64,000 bases of DNA, taken from contig JAIBBZ010000006.1 of assembly GCA_019694435.1 (NCBI GenBank), positions 1-64,000 on the forward strand. The letters run 5' to 3'. Source of the stretch: Pirellulales bacterium (lineage in GTDB: Bacteria > Planctomycetota > Planctomycetia > Pirellulales > JAEUIK01). How positions within the stretch are numbered: the stretch's first letter is position 1; each line of letters starts with the position of its first letter. Both the position numbers and the translations under genes were made by a program. Of this stretch, positions 28,585-37,339 are shown piece after piece. Below the pieces are notes generated by a model. It made no database searches, was not told the DNA's origin, and saw nothing but the letters and a program-made list of their open reading frames with translations.

Positions 28585-29384
28585 AACGCTGGCATTGGAT
28601 CGGCTGTTGCTTGTGCATCGCCTTTGCGGCACCCGCCCAGGCGGCCCCGCTGGCGGCCAGTTTGACCGTGCCGAATTCGACGCTGTTGCTTTCGGTCGAC
28701 GCCTTGGGTGCGATCACGGCGACGGCGAACCTCAGCCTGACCGGCACGCAAGGGATCGAGCTGAACGACGATTTTCCCGTGGCGACGAAATTGACGCTGG
28801 GCGGCGGCAGCCTCGCGATTGCCGATAATTCGCTGACGCTCGACCTCGGTGCCCTCGGCTCGATCGGTGCAGGGCTCGTCGGCGCGGTGATCTCGGGGTT
28901 CCGCTCCGACGGGCAACTGCCGCTGCAGTTCACGGGTGTCGACAGCTTTGCCTTCGACCCAGGCGACGACACCGATCCGACCGAAACGATTCTGGACGTG
29001 GGACTGTTGACCTATCAGGGAACAGGACCGTTCGGCTCGCTGCTCGGCGACGGCACGATCGATTTTTCAAGTTATGGGGCCCGGTTTCTCCTGTATTCGA
29101 TCGGCCCTTTGGGCACGCTGACCCGCTCGGTGGTCGGGACGAGCGGCGGGATGACGACCTATGGGCTGGCACTCGCCGCGCCCATCTCGACGGAGCGCAT
29201 CCAACTCGATGATCCCGCTCCGGATGGCATCTTCATCCAACTGCAAGGCATGCTCTTCGCGACGGGCACCTACGTGGTCGCCGTGCCGGAGCCCTCGACA
29301 ATCTGCCTGGTGGGCCTGGGCTTGCTCGCGCTAATTCCGTTCGTGCGACGACCCAGGCCACGTAGCGGCCGGCCGCGTCGATAA
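28581..29384 (+). CDS. PEP-CTERM protein C of the three-paralogue set
   Basis: 267 residues; the start overlaps gene B (ATGA). The signal peptide is WIGCCLCIAFAAPAQAA. The passenger keeps the family pattern (LTVPNSTLLLSVDALGAIT, GTQGIEL, LDLGALGSIGAG, GLLTYQGTGPFGSLLGDGT, TTYGLALAAPIS), and the sorting signal is VPEPSTICLVGLGLLALIPF with RRPRPR. It is the most diverged of the three. It converges with the DUF1501 gene, the two stop codons being only three bases apart. Confidence 0.87.
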   Translation: MKRWHWIGCCLCIAFAAPAQAAPLAASLTVPNSTLLLSVDALGAITATANLSLTGTQGIELNDDFPVATKLTLGGGSLAIADNSLTLDLGALGSIGAGLVGAVISGFRSDGQLPLQFTGVDSFAFDPGDDTDPTETILDVGLLTYQGTGPFGSLLGDGTIDFSSYGARFLLYSIGPLGTLTRSVVGTSGGMTTYGLALAAPISTERIQLDDPAPDGIFIQLQGMLFATGTYVVAVPEPSTICLVGLGLLALIPFVRRPRPRSGRPRR

Positions 29385-29387
29385 CGG

Positions 29388-30833
29388 CTACGCCAAGAGC
29401 TTCGTGACCAGCTCGCCGTGGACGTCGGTCAGGCGGAAGTCGCGGCCCTGGAAGCGATAGGTCAACTGGGTGTGTTCCAGACCGAGCAGATGCAGCAGCG
29501 TGGCGTGCAGATCGTGCACGTGCACGCGGTCGGTCACGGCATTGAAGCCGAAGTCGTCGCTGGCGCCGAGCGTCAAGCCCGGCTTCACGCCGCCGCCGGC
29601 CAGCCACATGGAGAAAGCGTTGGGATGATGGTCGCGGCCATCGTTGCCGCCTTGGACCATCGGTGTGCGGCCGAACTCGCCGCCCCAGATCACCAGCGTC
29701 TCGTCCAACAGCCCGCGCTGCCGCAGATCCTTGATTAGGGCCGCAGCGGGGCGATCGGTCAGGCCGCATTGCTCCTTGAGACCGGCGGTGAGGCCGCCGT
29801 GATGGTCCCAGGCCTCGTGGAACAACTGGACAAATCGCACGCCGCGCTCGATCAACCGCCGGGCGAGCAGGCAATTGTTGGCGAACGACGGCTCGCCGGG
29901 CGTCGCGCCGTACAAGTCGAGCGTGGCCTGCGTCTCTTGCGAGATGTCCATCAGCTCCGGCGCGCTCGATTGCATCTTGTAGGCCAGTTCGAAGGCGTTG
30001 ATCCGCGTCGCGATTTCCGGATCGCCGACGACGTCGAGTCGCCGCTCGTTGAGCGCGCGCAACGCGTCGAGCGACTCGCGCTGCATCTCGGCATCGAAGC
30101 CCGGCGGGTTCGAGAGGAACAAGATCGGGTCGCCCTGATTGCGAAACGGGACGCCCTGAAAGACGGTCGGCAAGAAGCCGCAACCCCAGTTCGACGCGCC
30201 GCCGCTGGTGCCTTTTTTGGCCGAGTTGAGCACGACGAAGCCCGGCAGCTCGCGCGATTCGCTGCCTAGGCCATAGGTGACCCAGGCGCCCATGCTGGGT
30301 CGGCCAAACTGCTGCGAACCGGTGTTCATGAAGATCTGGCCCGGCGCGTGGTTGAACGCATCCGTGGCCATCGAGCGCACGATGGCCAGCTCGTCGACCA
30401 CTTCGGCCAGATGCGGCAACAGCTCCGAAACCTCGGCACCGCATTGGCCATGCCGGGCAAACTTGAACTTGGGGGCCAGCAACGCCGACTGCGGATTGAT
30501 AAACGCGGCTCGATAACCCTTGAGCAACTCGGGCGGAGGCAATTGGCCGTTGTACTTCTCGAGCGCGGGCTTGTAGTCGAACAGCTCCAGATGGCTCGGT
30601 GCCCCGGCCATGAAGAGATAGATGACGCGCTTGGCCTTGGGGGCGAAATGCGGCGGGCGCGGGAGCAGAGGATCGGCGCCCGTCACGGGCGCGGCCTGCG
30701 CAGGTCCGGCAGCGCCTTCGTTCAACAGCGACGACAACGCCATCGTGCCCAGGCCCAGGGCGCAGCGTTCGAAGAACCAGCGCCGGGTCATGGCCTGTGT
30801 GGCGGCGGAAAGCTGCTGGTGGCGCGCGTGCAT
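29388..30833 (-). CDS. DUF1501 domain protein
   Basis: 481 residues from the ATG at 30833, five bases past the stop of the upstream gene (GGGAG eight bases before it). It has a twin-arginine-like signal ([18 protein letters not shown]). Family motifs are [22 protein letters not shown] (quoted in part), [32 protein letters not shown] and [15 protein letters not shown]1501 proteins are sulfatase/alkaline-phosphatase-fold enzymes that in Planctomycetota pair with DUF1549/DUF1553 proteins. The reaction is unknown. This copy follows that rule, being co-transcribed with the upstream gene. Confidence 0.93.
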   Translation of the reverse strand: MHARHQQLSAATQAMTRRWFFERCALGLGTMALSSLLNEGAAGPAQAAPVTGADPLLPRPPHFAPKAKRVIYLFMAGAPSHLELFDYKPALEKYNGQLPPPELLKGYRAAFINPQSALLAPKFKFARHGQCGAEVSELLPHLAEVVDELAIVRSMATDAFNHAPGQIFMNTGSQQFGRPSMGAWVTYGLGSESRELPGFVVLNSAKKGTSGGASNWGCGFLPTVFQGVPFRNQGDPILFLSNPPGFDAEMQRESLDALRALNERRLDVVGDPEIATRINAFELAYKMQSSAPELMDISQETQATLDLYGATPGEPSFANNCLLARRLIERGVRFVQLFHEAWDHHGGLTAGLKEQCGLTDRPAAALIKDLRQRGLLDETLVIWGGEFGRTPMVQGGNDGRDHHPNAFSMWLAGGGVKPGLTLGASDDFGFNAVTDRVHVHDLHATLLHLLGLEHTQLTYRFQGRDFRLTDVHGELVTKLLA

Positions 30834-30838
30834 CACCC

Positions 30839-33800
30839 TTACTCCCGGGTAATCGTTTCGTCGAGATTCAACAGTACCCTGGCCACGACCGTGTACGCGC
30901 CCAGCCGGGTCGGCGTCGCGCCCGGTGGCAGATCGTCGGGCCGGTGGTCGCTGCCGGTGGCGATCAGCCAGGGATTGGCCCAGCCGTCGGCGATTCGCCG
31001 TTCTTGCCGCTCGAGCAATGTCAGCAACATGTTCAACTCGCCGGACTCGGGCGCCCGGCTCACGCAACGCCGGAACGCATAGGTGATCCGCTGCGCATCG
31101 TCGCTGCCGCCCGCGACCAGGGTCTGCCGGGCCAGCGCCTGGGCAGCCTCGATAAAAATCGTCTCGTTCAGCGTCGTCAGGGCCTGCAGCGGCGTGTTCG
31201 AGCGCGTGCGCCGCACGCAGGAGAAATCGCCGTTGGGCGTGTCGAAGTTCTGCAATGCAGGGAAGGGAATCGAGCGCCGCCGGAACGTGTACAACGCCCG
31301 GCGATAACGGTTCGCACCCGTCTCGGAGTTCCAGGTCATGGGCCCGTAGCTCAGCGCCAAGACGCTGGTGGGCAGCGGGGGATAGACGCTCGGGCCACCC
31401 TGCGCTGGATTGAGCAGACCGCTGGCCGCCAACGCGATGTCGTGCACGATCTCGCCCTCGGCGCGCACGCGCGACGCGCGGGCCAGGAGTCGATTGAAGG
31501 GATCCTTTTCTCGCAGCTCGGGCGTAACGCGCGAAGCCTGGCGATAGGTCGCCGACGATACGATCGTGCGATGCAGTTGCTTGATGCTCCAACCGCGATC
31601 CATGAATTCGCAGGCGAGCCAATCGAGCAGTTCGGGATGCGAGGGCCGCTCGCCCTGCACGCCGAAATCCTCCGGCGTCGACACCAGGCCCGTCCCGAAG
31701 TAGGCCTGCCAGACGCGATTGACGAATACCCGGGCCGTGGTCGGGCTGCGGCGATCGACCAACCAACGCGCGAGCGTCAAGCGCGTCGGCGGCGCGTCAT
31801 CGGGCAGCGCATGCAAGAACGCCGGCACGCCGGCGTCCACGGGTTTACCGGGGCGGAGAAAATCGCCGCGGGTGAGCATCCGCGTCATCCGCGCCTCGGG
31901 GCGAGTCTGGAGCACCAGCGACGTCGCGCCGGCCGGCCATTGCTGCCACAGCGACTCGATCTGGTGGTTGGCGTCCTCGAACTGGGGCGTCTGCGTGCGC
32001 CAGTACGAGAACAGCGCGGCGGCCTGCGTCGGCGAGCGCCGCGCCTGCGGTGTGTGCAGCGCCTCGCTCACGGCCAGGGGCAGGACCCGCGACGCCGGAT
32101 CGGCTGCCGAAGTGATCGACACGCGAAAGCAGCCCAGCAGGTTGTTCTGATGATCGTCGCTGTTCCAGCCGCCGTGGTTCTGCACGAGCTTGACGACGAT
32201 CTGCCCACCGGCAGGCAAATCGACGGGTTCGGCGAATTGGAATACGGCCACGCGATCCTGGTTGCGTCGCCCCGGCCCCGCGTCGATGCCCCAGGCGGTT
32301 TCGTTGTTGCCGTCGATCGCCATGCCGACCGGACCGACGACACGCGACTTGCCCGAGCGATCGTCGAAGTTCGGTTCCAACGGGCTTTCCGGCTGGTTGT
32401 AATCGGCGACTGCCGCGGCGAGCTTCACTTCGCGGCGCTGGTCCGGGGCCGCGGCATCGATGACCTCAACCTTGATCTCCGTCAGGCCGAACGTGCCTTT
32501 GAAGCTGCGTCCCGGCCCGCCGCAAGGCAGATTCGGATTGCGGAGCGTCTCGAGCCGCACGCCCGTCACGCGCAGCAGCGGGACGTCGCCCGTCACCTGG
32601 AAGGTGCAATGCGTCGGGGCGTAACCGGCGCAGAGCATCGATTGATCGGCCAGCAGGCTGAGCTTGGCCCCGCCTCCCAATTCGGAGTAGTCCTGGGGCG
32701 CAAGCACCGTCCAGTCCACGTCGGCCGCCGCGGTCTCGGCAGCCCAGGCGTCAAGCTGAGTTTCCCAATCGCCGACGCGCTCGCGCAGCGAATTCTCGAT
32801 ACTCCGCATGTCGCTCGTCAGGCCGGCGATCTGCTGCAATTCGTCGGCAGTGTACACCACCTGCGTCGGTTCGTGATCGTTGTTCAGGAAGGCGAACAGC
32901 CGGTAATACTCTTCTTGGGAAAATGGATCGTACTTGTGCGAATGGCACTGCCCGCATTGGATCGTCAGGCCCAGAATGCTCTTGCCGATGCAATCCATCC
33001 GATCGAACATCGCGTCCATGCGGAACTGTTCGGGATCGACGCCGCCTTCCTCGTTGAGCATCGAGTTGCGCAGGAAACCCGTGGCCACGATCTGATCCTG
33101 CGTCGCGTCGGGCAATTGGTCGCCGGCAAGTTGTTCGATGATGAACTGGTCGTAGGGCAAATCGCGATTGAACGCGCCCACGACCCAATCGCGGAAGAAC
33201 CAGACGTTGCGCGATTTGTCCTTTTCATAGCCGTCGGAATCGGCATACCGGGCCGCATCGAGCCAATGGCGCCCCCAGCGCTCGCCGTAATGCGGCGAGG
33301 CGAGTAGCCGCTCGACCTGCATTTCATAGGCGTCGGGCCGCGAATCGGCGACGAAGGCATCGACTTCGGCGATCGTCGGCGGCAGCCCGATCAGATCGAG
33401 GCTCAACCGTCGCAACAGCGTCGTGCGATCGGCCTCGGGCGAGGGCGCGAGCCCCTCGCTTTCCAACCGCGCCAGCACGAACTGATCGAGTTCGCCACGG
33501 GCCCAGTCGCCTCGTTGCACGGCAGGCGGCTCAGGACGCACCGGCGCTTGAAAGGCCCAATGGTGCTTCGCGCGATCGATGAGTGCGGCCTGTGGATCGT
33601 CGGGCCAGGTGGCACCCTGATCGATCCAACCTTTGAGCAGGGCAATCTGCGCCTCGCTCAACGGTTCGGAGCCGGGCGGCATGCGTTCCAGATCGGCGTG
33701 CGTGCCGCTGACGGCTTGAATCAAGACGCTCTCGGCACTCTTGCCGGGCACGATCGCAGGCCCATAAACAGCCTCCGGGTGATTGAGCGCGGCAGCCTTT

Positions 33801-34039
33801 TGATCGAGCCGCAGGCCCGACTCCTGCTTTTGCGGGCCGTGACACTTGTAGCAGTGTGCCGCCAGCAGGGGTTGAATCTGCGCGGCGTAGTCGATCCGCT
33901 CTGTGGCCGGGGTTTGAGCATCCGTCGCGGCAGGCTCTGCCGCGCGAAGCCCCGTCAGACTGCCAAGCACGATCGCTGCCGCGCAGAGCGCCGGCCGAAG
34001 GACAAGCGAAACCCGGTACAAACGCGAGACGGTTTTCAT
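30839..34039 (-). CDS. planctomycete cytochrome c / DUF1549 / DUF1553 protein
   Basis: 1066 residues from the ATG at 34039 (a GTG at 34105 adds 22 residues). It has a signal peptide, then a c-type haem motif CYKCH (in [20 protein letters not shown]) of the planctomycete type. DUF1549 follows ([34 protein letters not shown]), then an inserted carbohydrate-binding-like beta domain (about residues 480-640), and DUF1553 at the C-terminus ([24 protein letters not shown], quoted in part; [20 protein letters not shown]). It is probably a periplasmic enzyme of polysaccharide breakdown or electron transfer; the activity is not established. It forms an operon with the DUF1501 gene. Confidence 0.93.
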   Translation of the reverse strand: MKTVSRLYRVSLVLRPALCAAAIVLGSLTGLRAAEPAATDAQTPATERIDYAAQIQPLLAAHCYKCHGPQKQESGLRLDQKAAALNHPEAVYGPAIVPGKSAESVLIQAVSGTHADLERMPPGSEPLSEAQIALLKGWIDQGATWPDDPQAALIDRAKHHWAFQAPVRPEPPAVQRGDWARGELDQFVLARLESEGLAPSPEADRTTLLRRLSLDLIGLPPTIAEVDAFVADSRPDAYEMQVERLLASPHYGERWGRHWLDAARYADSDGYEKDKSRNVWFFRDWVVGAFNRDLPYDQFIIEQLAGDQLPDATQDQIVATGFLRNSMLNEEGGVDPEQFRMDAMFDRMDCIGKSILGLTIQCGQCHSHKYDPFSQEEYYRLFAFLNNDHEPTQVVYTADELQQIAGLTSDMRSIENSLRERVGDWETQLDAWAAETAAADVDWTVLAPQDYSELGGGAKLSLLADQSMLCAGYAPTHCTFQVTGDVPLLRVTGVRLETLRNPNLPCGGPGRSFKGTFGLTEIKVEVIDAAAPDQRREVKLAAAVADYNQPESPLEPNFDDRSGKSRVVGPVGMAIDGNNETAWGIDAGPGRRNQDRVAVFQFAEPVDLPAGGQIVVKLVQNHGGWNSDDHQNNLLGCFRVSITSAADPASRVLPLAVSEALHTPQARRSPTQAAALFSYWRTQTPQFEDANHQIESLWQQWPAGATSLVLQTRPEARMTRMLTRGDFLRPGKPVDAGVPAFLHALPDDAPPTRLTLARWLVDRRSPTTARVFVNRVWQAYFGTGLVSTPEDFGVQGERPSHPELLDWLACEFMDRGWSIKQLHRTIVSSATYRQASRVTPELREKDPFNRLLARASRVRAEGEIVHDIALAASGLLNPAQGGPSVYPPLPTSVLALSYGPMTWNSETGANRYRRALYTFRRRSIPFPALQNFDTPNGDFSCVRRTRSNTPLQALTTLNETIFIEAAQALARQTLVAGGSDDAQRITYAFRRCVSRAPESGELNMLLTLLERQERRIADGWANPWLIATGSDHRPDDLPPGATPTRLGAYTVVARVLLNLDETITRE

Positions 34040-34169
34040 GAAGCGGCGGGACCTCGAGGCAAGCCTCGAAGGCGTCGAGGAGGGATGCGCGGTGGTACCC
34101 GGCACACTATCTTAACCCCGCGTTTGGCGACGATCCAACGCGGCGGGGCTCAGCCGCACCCTCGAGAAA

Positions 34170-34348
34170 CGCCAAAGGCCGGGCATTACCCGGCCTTGAC
34201 TCCTTCAACCCTGGCCCCAGCCTCGCGGAAGTGGCGAGTCGAGAATTCCCCTCTGGCGGGATGCGAAGCGATGGGCCGCGTCCCTAGACCGACCGGCGCA
34301 GGCTTCGCCACGGACTTGGGCCGAACCTCTCAGGCTCCCGCGAGGCTC
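34170..34348 (-). ncRNA. possible structured RNA (or leader of the DUF1549 gene)
   Basis: A 10-bp helix pairs AGCCTCGCGG (34219-34228) with CCGCGAGGCT (34338-34347), and nested within it GTGGCGA (34231-34237) pairs with TCGCCAC (34305-34311). Read on the minus strand, a 9-bp GC-rich hairpin (34175-34183 with 34189-34197) follows, then TTTGGCGTTT, like a weak terminator. The size (about 180 nt) and the closed long-range helix suggest a small RNA. I could not match it to tmRNA, RNase P RNA, SRP RNA or a known riboswitch. The strand is uncertain. Confidence 0.3.
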
Positions 34349-34551
34349 CTTCTGTCGAAGCTTGGCATTACTCGTCTCACTTCCTTTCCGCCCACCTTTA
34401 TTACGCACCCAACCGGCGGTTCGTTCGTGTTGTTGCCGTCTGGAGGGCGCTGCAAATTGTCGCGGACCGGCAAGTGGGCGATTTCGCGCCGTCTTGTCGC
34501 GGCCGCGCGCTATGGCGCGCAAGATGGGCCCGCGCGGTGCGAGGTTTGGGA

Positions 34552-34581
34552 TTGGTGAGCGGCACGATCGATTTATATAAT
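34552..34581 (+). promoter_or_regulatory. sigma-70-type promoter for the Rieske/cytochrome b genes
   Basis: TTGGTG, 18-base spacer, then a perfect TATAAT (34576-34581) in otherwise GC-rich DNA. The expected start is near 34588, giving a leader of about 110 bases before the Rieske gene. Confidence 0.55.
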
Positions 34582-34696
34582 CCACCTCGCCTTCCACCGG
34601 TTCGAGTGATCCGGTTACCGGGTCGAGCTTCGGGGTTTGCTCGGCTCCCCGCCTAGGCTGGTGCAGTTTTCTTCGTGATCGCATGGATCTCGTTGC

Positions 34697-35266
34697 ATGA
34701 ATCGTCGCAGCGTATTAGCGGCACTCAGCGCGATGATGGCCACGGCCACAGGGGCGCTCGTGGCGGTGCCGGGCGTGGGTTACCTGTTCGCGACCGCGGC
34801 CAACAATCGGGGCGCCGGCAAGACCACGCAACGCGTGGCGCGGCTGCGCGACCTGCTGCCCGATCGCCCGCTGCGTGTACCGGTCATCGCCGATCGCCGC
34901 GACGCCTGGACGCGCTTCCCTCGCGAGGCCATCGGCGGCGTGTGGCTCGTACGGCGCAGCGGCGAGGATGTCCCCGCGGCCCAGGCACAGGTCGACGCCT
35001 TTACGGAGATCTGCCCGCACTTGGGCTGCCGCGTGCATCACGACACGCCGAACAAGCAATTCGTCTGCCCCTGCCACCATGCCCGGTTCCGCGAGAATGG
35101 TGAGCTCGTGCCTGCAGCCGAGCTGCAGCAACCGAACCCGGCTCCGCGCGGGCTCGATGCCCTCGATTGCCGGCTGGTCGAGGACCCGGCCACCAAGGAA
35201 TGGTGGGTCGAAGTGGCGTACGAAAAGTTCGTCGCTGGCATTCCGGAACGCATCGCGGCCTCGTAG
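34697..35266 (+). CDS. Rieske [2Fe-2S] protein of a cytochrome bc complex
   Basis: 189 residues. The N-terminal segment (NRRSVLAALSAMMATATGALVAVPGVGYL in parts) is a Tat-like membrane anchor. The cluster-binding motifs are CPHLGC (106-111) and CPCHH (124-128), giving the Cys/His ligands, with the extra disulfide cysteines of true bc-type Rieske proteins. It transfers electrons from quinol to cytochrome c in the inner membrane. The cytochrome b/c fusion gene begins 56 bases on, so the two form an operon. Confidence 0.92.
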   Translation: MNRRSVLAALSAMMATATGALVAVPGVGYLFATAANNRGAGKTTQRVARLRDLLPDRPLRVPVIADRRDAWTRFPREAIGGVWLVRRSGEDVPAAQAQVDAFTEICPHLGCRVHHDTPNKQFVCPCHHARFRENGELVPAAELQQPNPAPRGLDALDCRLVEDPATKEWWVEVAYEKFVAGIPERIAAS

Positions 35267-35321
35267 GCGAACAGCGAACCACCCCACGGGCTACAACAGC
35301 GAGCCACGCGTGATCGGCAGC

Positions 35322-37106
35322 ATGGGCGACTGGTTGAACGAACGAGTGGGCTATCGCCCGGCGATCGCCGCGTGCCGCGCGCGACTGCTGCCCGACGGGC
35401 CCAGTTGGTGGGCAGCGACTGGCAGCCTGGTGTTGTGGCTGCTGGTTGTCGAGGCGGTGACGGGCGTGCTGTTGATGGCCACGTATAGCCCTTCGTTCAC
35501 CAACGCCTGGGCCAGCGTGCACTACATCGAATCGTCGCTCGGCGGCCGCATCATCCGCGGCGTGCATCACTGGGGGACGCAAGCCCTGTTCGTGGCCTTG
35601 ATCGTCCATCTGGCGCGGTGCCTGCTGGTGGCGGCATTTCGCGCGCCGCGCGAATTGATCTGGATTACCGGCGTCTTGCTGTTGCCGCTCACCTTGGCGT
35701 TCGCCATCACGGGCAACCCGCTGGTTGCCACGCAAAGCGGCGTCGCCCAAATCGAAGTCGAAAGCAATATCGCCGCCGCCACGCCCGGTGCCGGCCCGCT
35801 GATCCGCCGGCTGCTGCTGGGCGGCGACGCCGTCGGCCACCTGACGCTGACGCATTTGTACACGCTGCATAGCGTGTTGCTGCCAACGATCGTGCTGCTG
35901 CTGTGCGTGGTCCATTTCGGCCAGATCTATCGCCATCTGGTGCGGGCCAACGTACCGAAGCTGGCCGACCCGACGCCCTTGCCCTATTGGCCCTACCAAT
36001 CGGTGCGCAACCTGCTGGTGCTGCTGGTGGTATTGGGCGGGCTCGTGGCCTGGGCCTACTACGCAGGCGCACCGTTGACGATGCCGGCCGATCCGGAAAT
36101 CGCACATACTCCGCGGCCCGAATGGTACGTGCTGTTTCTGTTCGAGGCGCGGCGTTACTTCTCGGGGACCTGGGAACTGCTGCCGACGCAGGTCTTTCCC
36201 GCGTTGTCGCTGGGCCTGCTGCTGGTCTTGCCGTGGATCGACGCGCGGCTGCCCCGGAGCGTGAGCTTTGTGTTCCGCGCGCTGTTGCTGGTCGTTGGCC
36301 TGGGATCACTGGCCGTGCTCACCGGGCTATCGCTCGCGCGCGATGCCGGCGACAAGCATTTGCAAGAGGAGCAGGCGCAGGCCCAGACGCTTGCGGCACG
36401 CGCCCGCTTGTTAGCCGACGCGGGCCTGATTCCTCCCGAGGGGGCCATCGCGCTGTTGCGGCGCGATGCCCTCACGCAAGGTCCGGTGCTGTTCAAGACG
36501 CATTGCGGCAGTTGCCACGCGCACACCGATGCAGCCGGAGCCGGGCTGGCTCTCGACAAACCGCAGGGGGCCAACCTCTACGGTTTCGGCACGACCTCGT
36601 GGCTTCGCGGCCTGTTCGATCCTGCGCAAATCAACACCCCCAAGTACTTTGGCGGCACTCCGCACGCCTCGGGCGATATGGCCACTTATGTCGAGGGCGA
36701 CATGGCGACCTGGAGCCAGCAGGAGATCGAATCCGTGGCGCTGGCCCTGGAGGCCGAAGCGCAACTGCCGGAGAGCCGCCCGGTCGAAGGTACCCAGGAC
36801 CAGATCGAGGCTGGCCGGAAAATCCTGGCCGACGATGGCCGCTGCGCACAATGCCACAAGTTTTACGAAGCGGGTTCGCTGGGCTCGGCACCGGACCTGA
36901 CCGGCTACGCCTCGCGGCAGTGGATGCTGGACCTGGTCTGCGACCCGGGCAAGTCGCGGTTCTACGGCGATCTCGATCACAATATGCCCGCTTTTGCCGC
37001 GGTCGAGGGCGATTCGCCCGCTAATACCCTCTCGCGCGAATCGATCGGATTGATCGTCGATTGGCTGCGTCGCGACTGGTACCGGCCAACGAAGGCGGCG
37101 AAGTAG
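35322..37106 (+). CDS. cytochrome b fused to two c-type haem domains
   Basis: 594 residues. Residues about 1-215 form the haem-b core (four helices) with paired His in GVHHWGTQALFVALIVHLAR and THLYTLHSVLLPTIVLLLCVVHFG (in parts). The C-terminal cytochrome b helices follow with PADPEIAHTPRPEWYVLFLF (the family form of the quinol-site PEWY). After about residue 350 a soluble part carries CGSCH (395-399) and CAQCH (508-512). It thus combines cytochrome b, subunit IV and a dihaem cytochrome c in one chain, working with the Rieske protein as a quinol:cytochrome c oxidoreductase. The start at 35322 has only a weak RBS. Confidence 0.9.
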   Translation: MGDWLNERVGYRPAIAACRARLLPDGPSWWAATGSLVLWLLVVEAVTGVLLMATYSPSFTNAWASVHYIESSLGGRIIRGVHHWGTQALFVALIVHLARCLLVAAFRAPRELIWITGVLLLPLTLAFAITGNPLVATQSGVAQIEVESNIAAATPGAGPLIRRLLLGGDAVGHLTLTHLYTLHSVLLPTIVLLLCVVHFGQIYRHLVRANVPKLADPTPLPYWPYQSVRNLLVLLVVLGGLVAWAYYAGAPLTMPADPEIAHTPRPEWYVLFLFEARRYFSGTWELLPTQVFPALSLGLLLVLPWIDARLPRSVSFVFRALLLVVGLGSLAVLTGLSLARDAGDKHLQEEQAQAQTLAARARLLADAGLIPPEGAIALLRRDALTQGPVLFKTHCGSCHAHTDAAGAGLALDKPQGANLYGFGTTSWLRGLFDPAQINTPKYFGGTPHASGDMATYVEGDMATWSQQEIESVALALEAEAQLPESRPVEGTQDQIEAGRKILADDGRCAQCHKFYEAGSLGSAPDLTGYASRQWMLDLVCDPGKSRFYGDLDHNMPAFAAVEGDSPANTLSRESIGLIVDWLRRDWYRPTKAAK

Positions 37107-37339
37107 CGCACGACGCGCCGCCCCTGGTGTGCCGCATCGACACGCGCCGCTACGATGTTGCTGCCAAAAGCGCGCCGATTCGACACAGCAATGTTGACTT
37201 ACGCCGCCCGGTTACGGCGTTCTTCGCATGACCTTGTGGTTCGTCTTGTCGCCTTTTTCTAGCGGCACTGTGTTTGCTACGTGGCTGGGGTGGGCAAGTT
37301 CGCTTGAGGATTGGTCGATTTCCTTCGGAGTGCTGAAGC

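Larger units (their letters stand above)
34040..34696. other. intergenic region between DUF1549 and Rieske genes
   Basis: About 650 bases without a convincing protein gene. It contains a hairpin at 34175-34197, a larger nested structure at 34219-34347 and a promoter at 34552-34581, all listed separately. Frames that cross it have no RBS and no family features. Confidence 0.4.

Noticed and set aside
34205..34684. 159-residue minus-strand frame between the DUF1549 and Rieske genes
   Set aside because: Low-complexity Arg/Gly-rich translation without RBS or motif. The region is better explained by a promoter and RNA-like structure.
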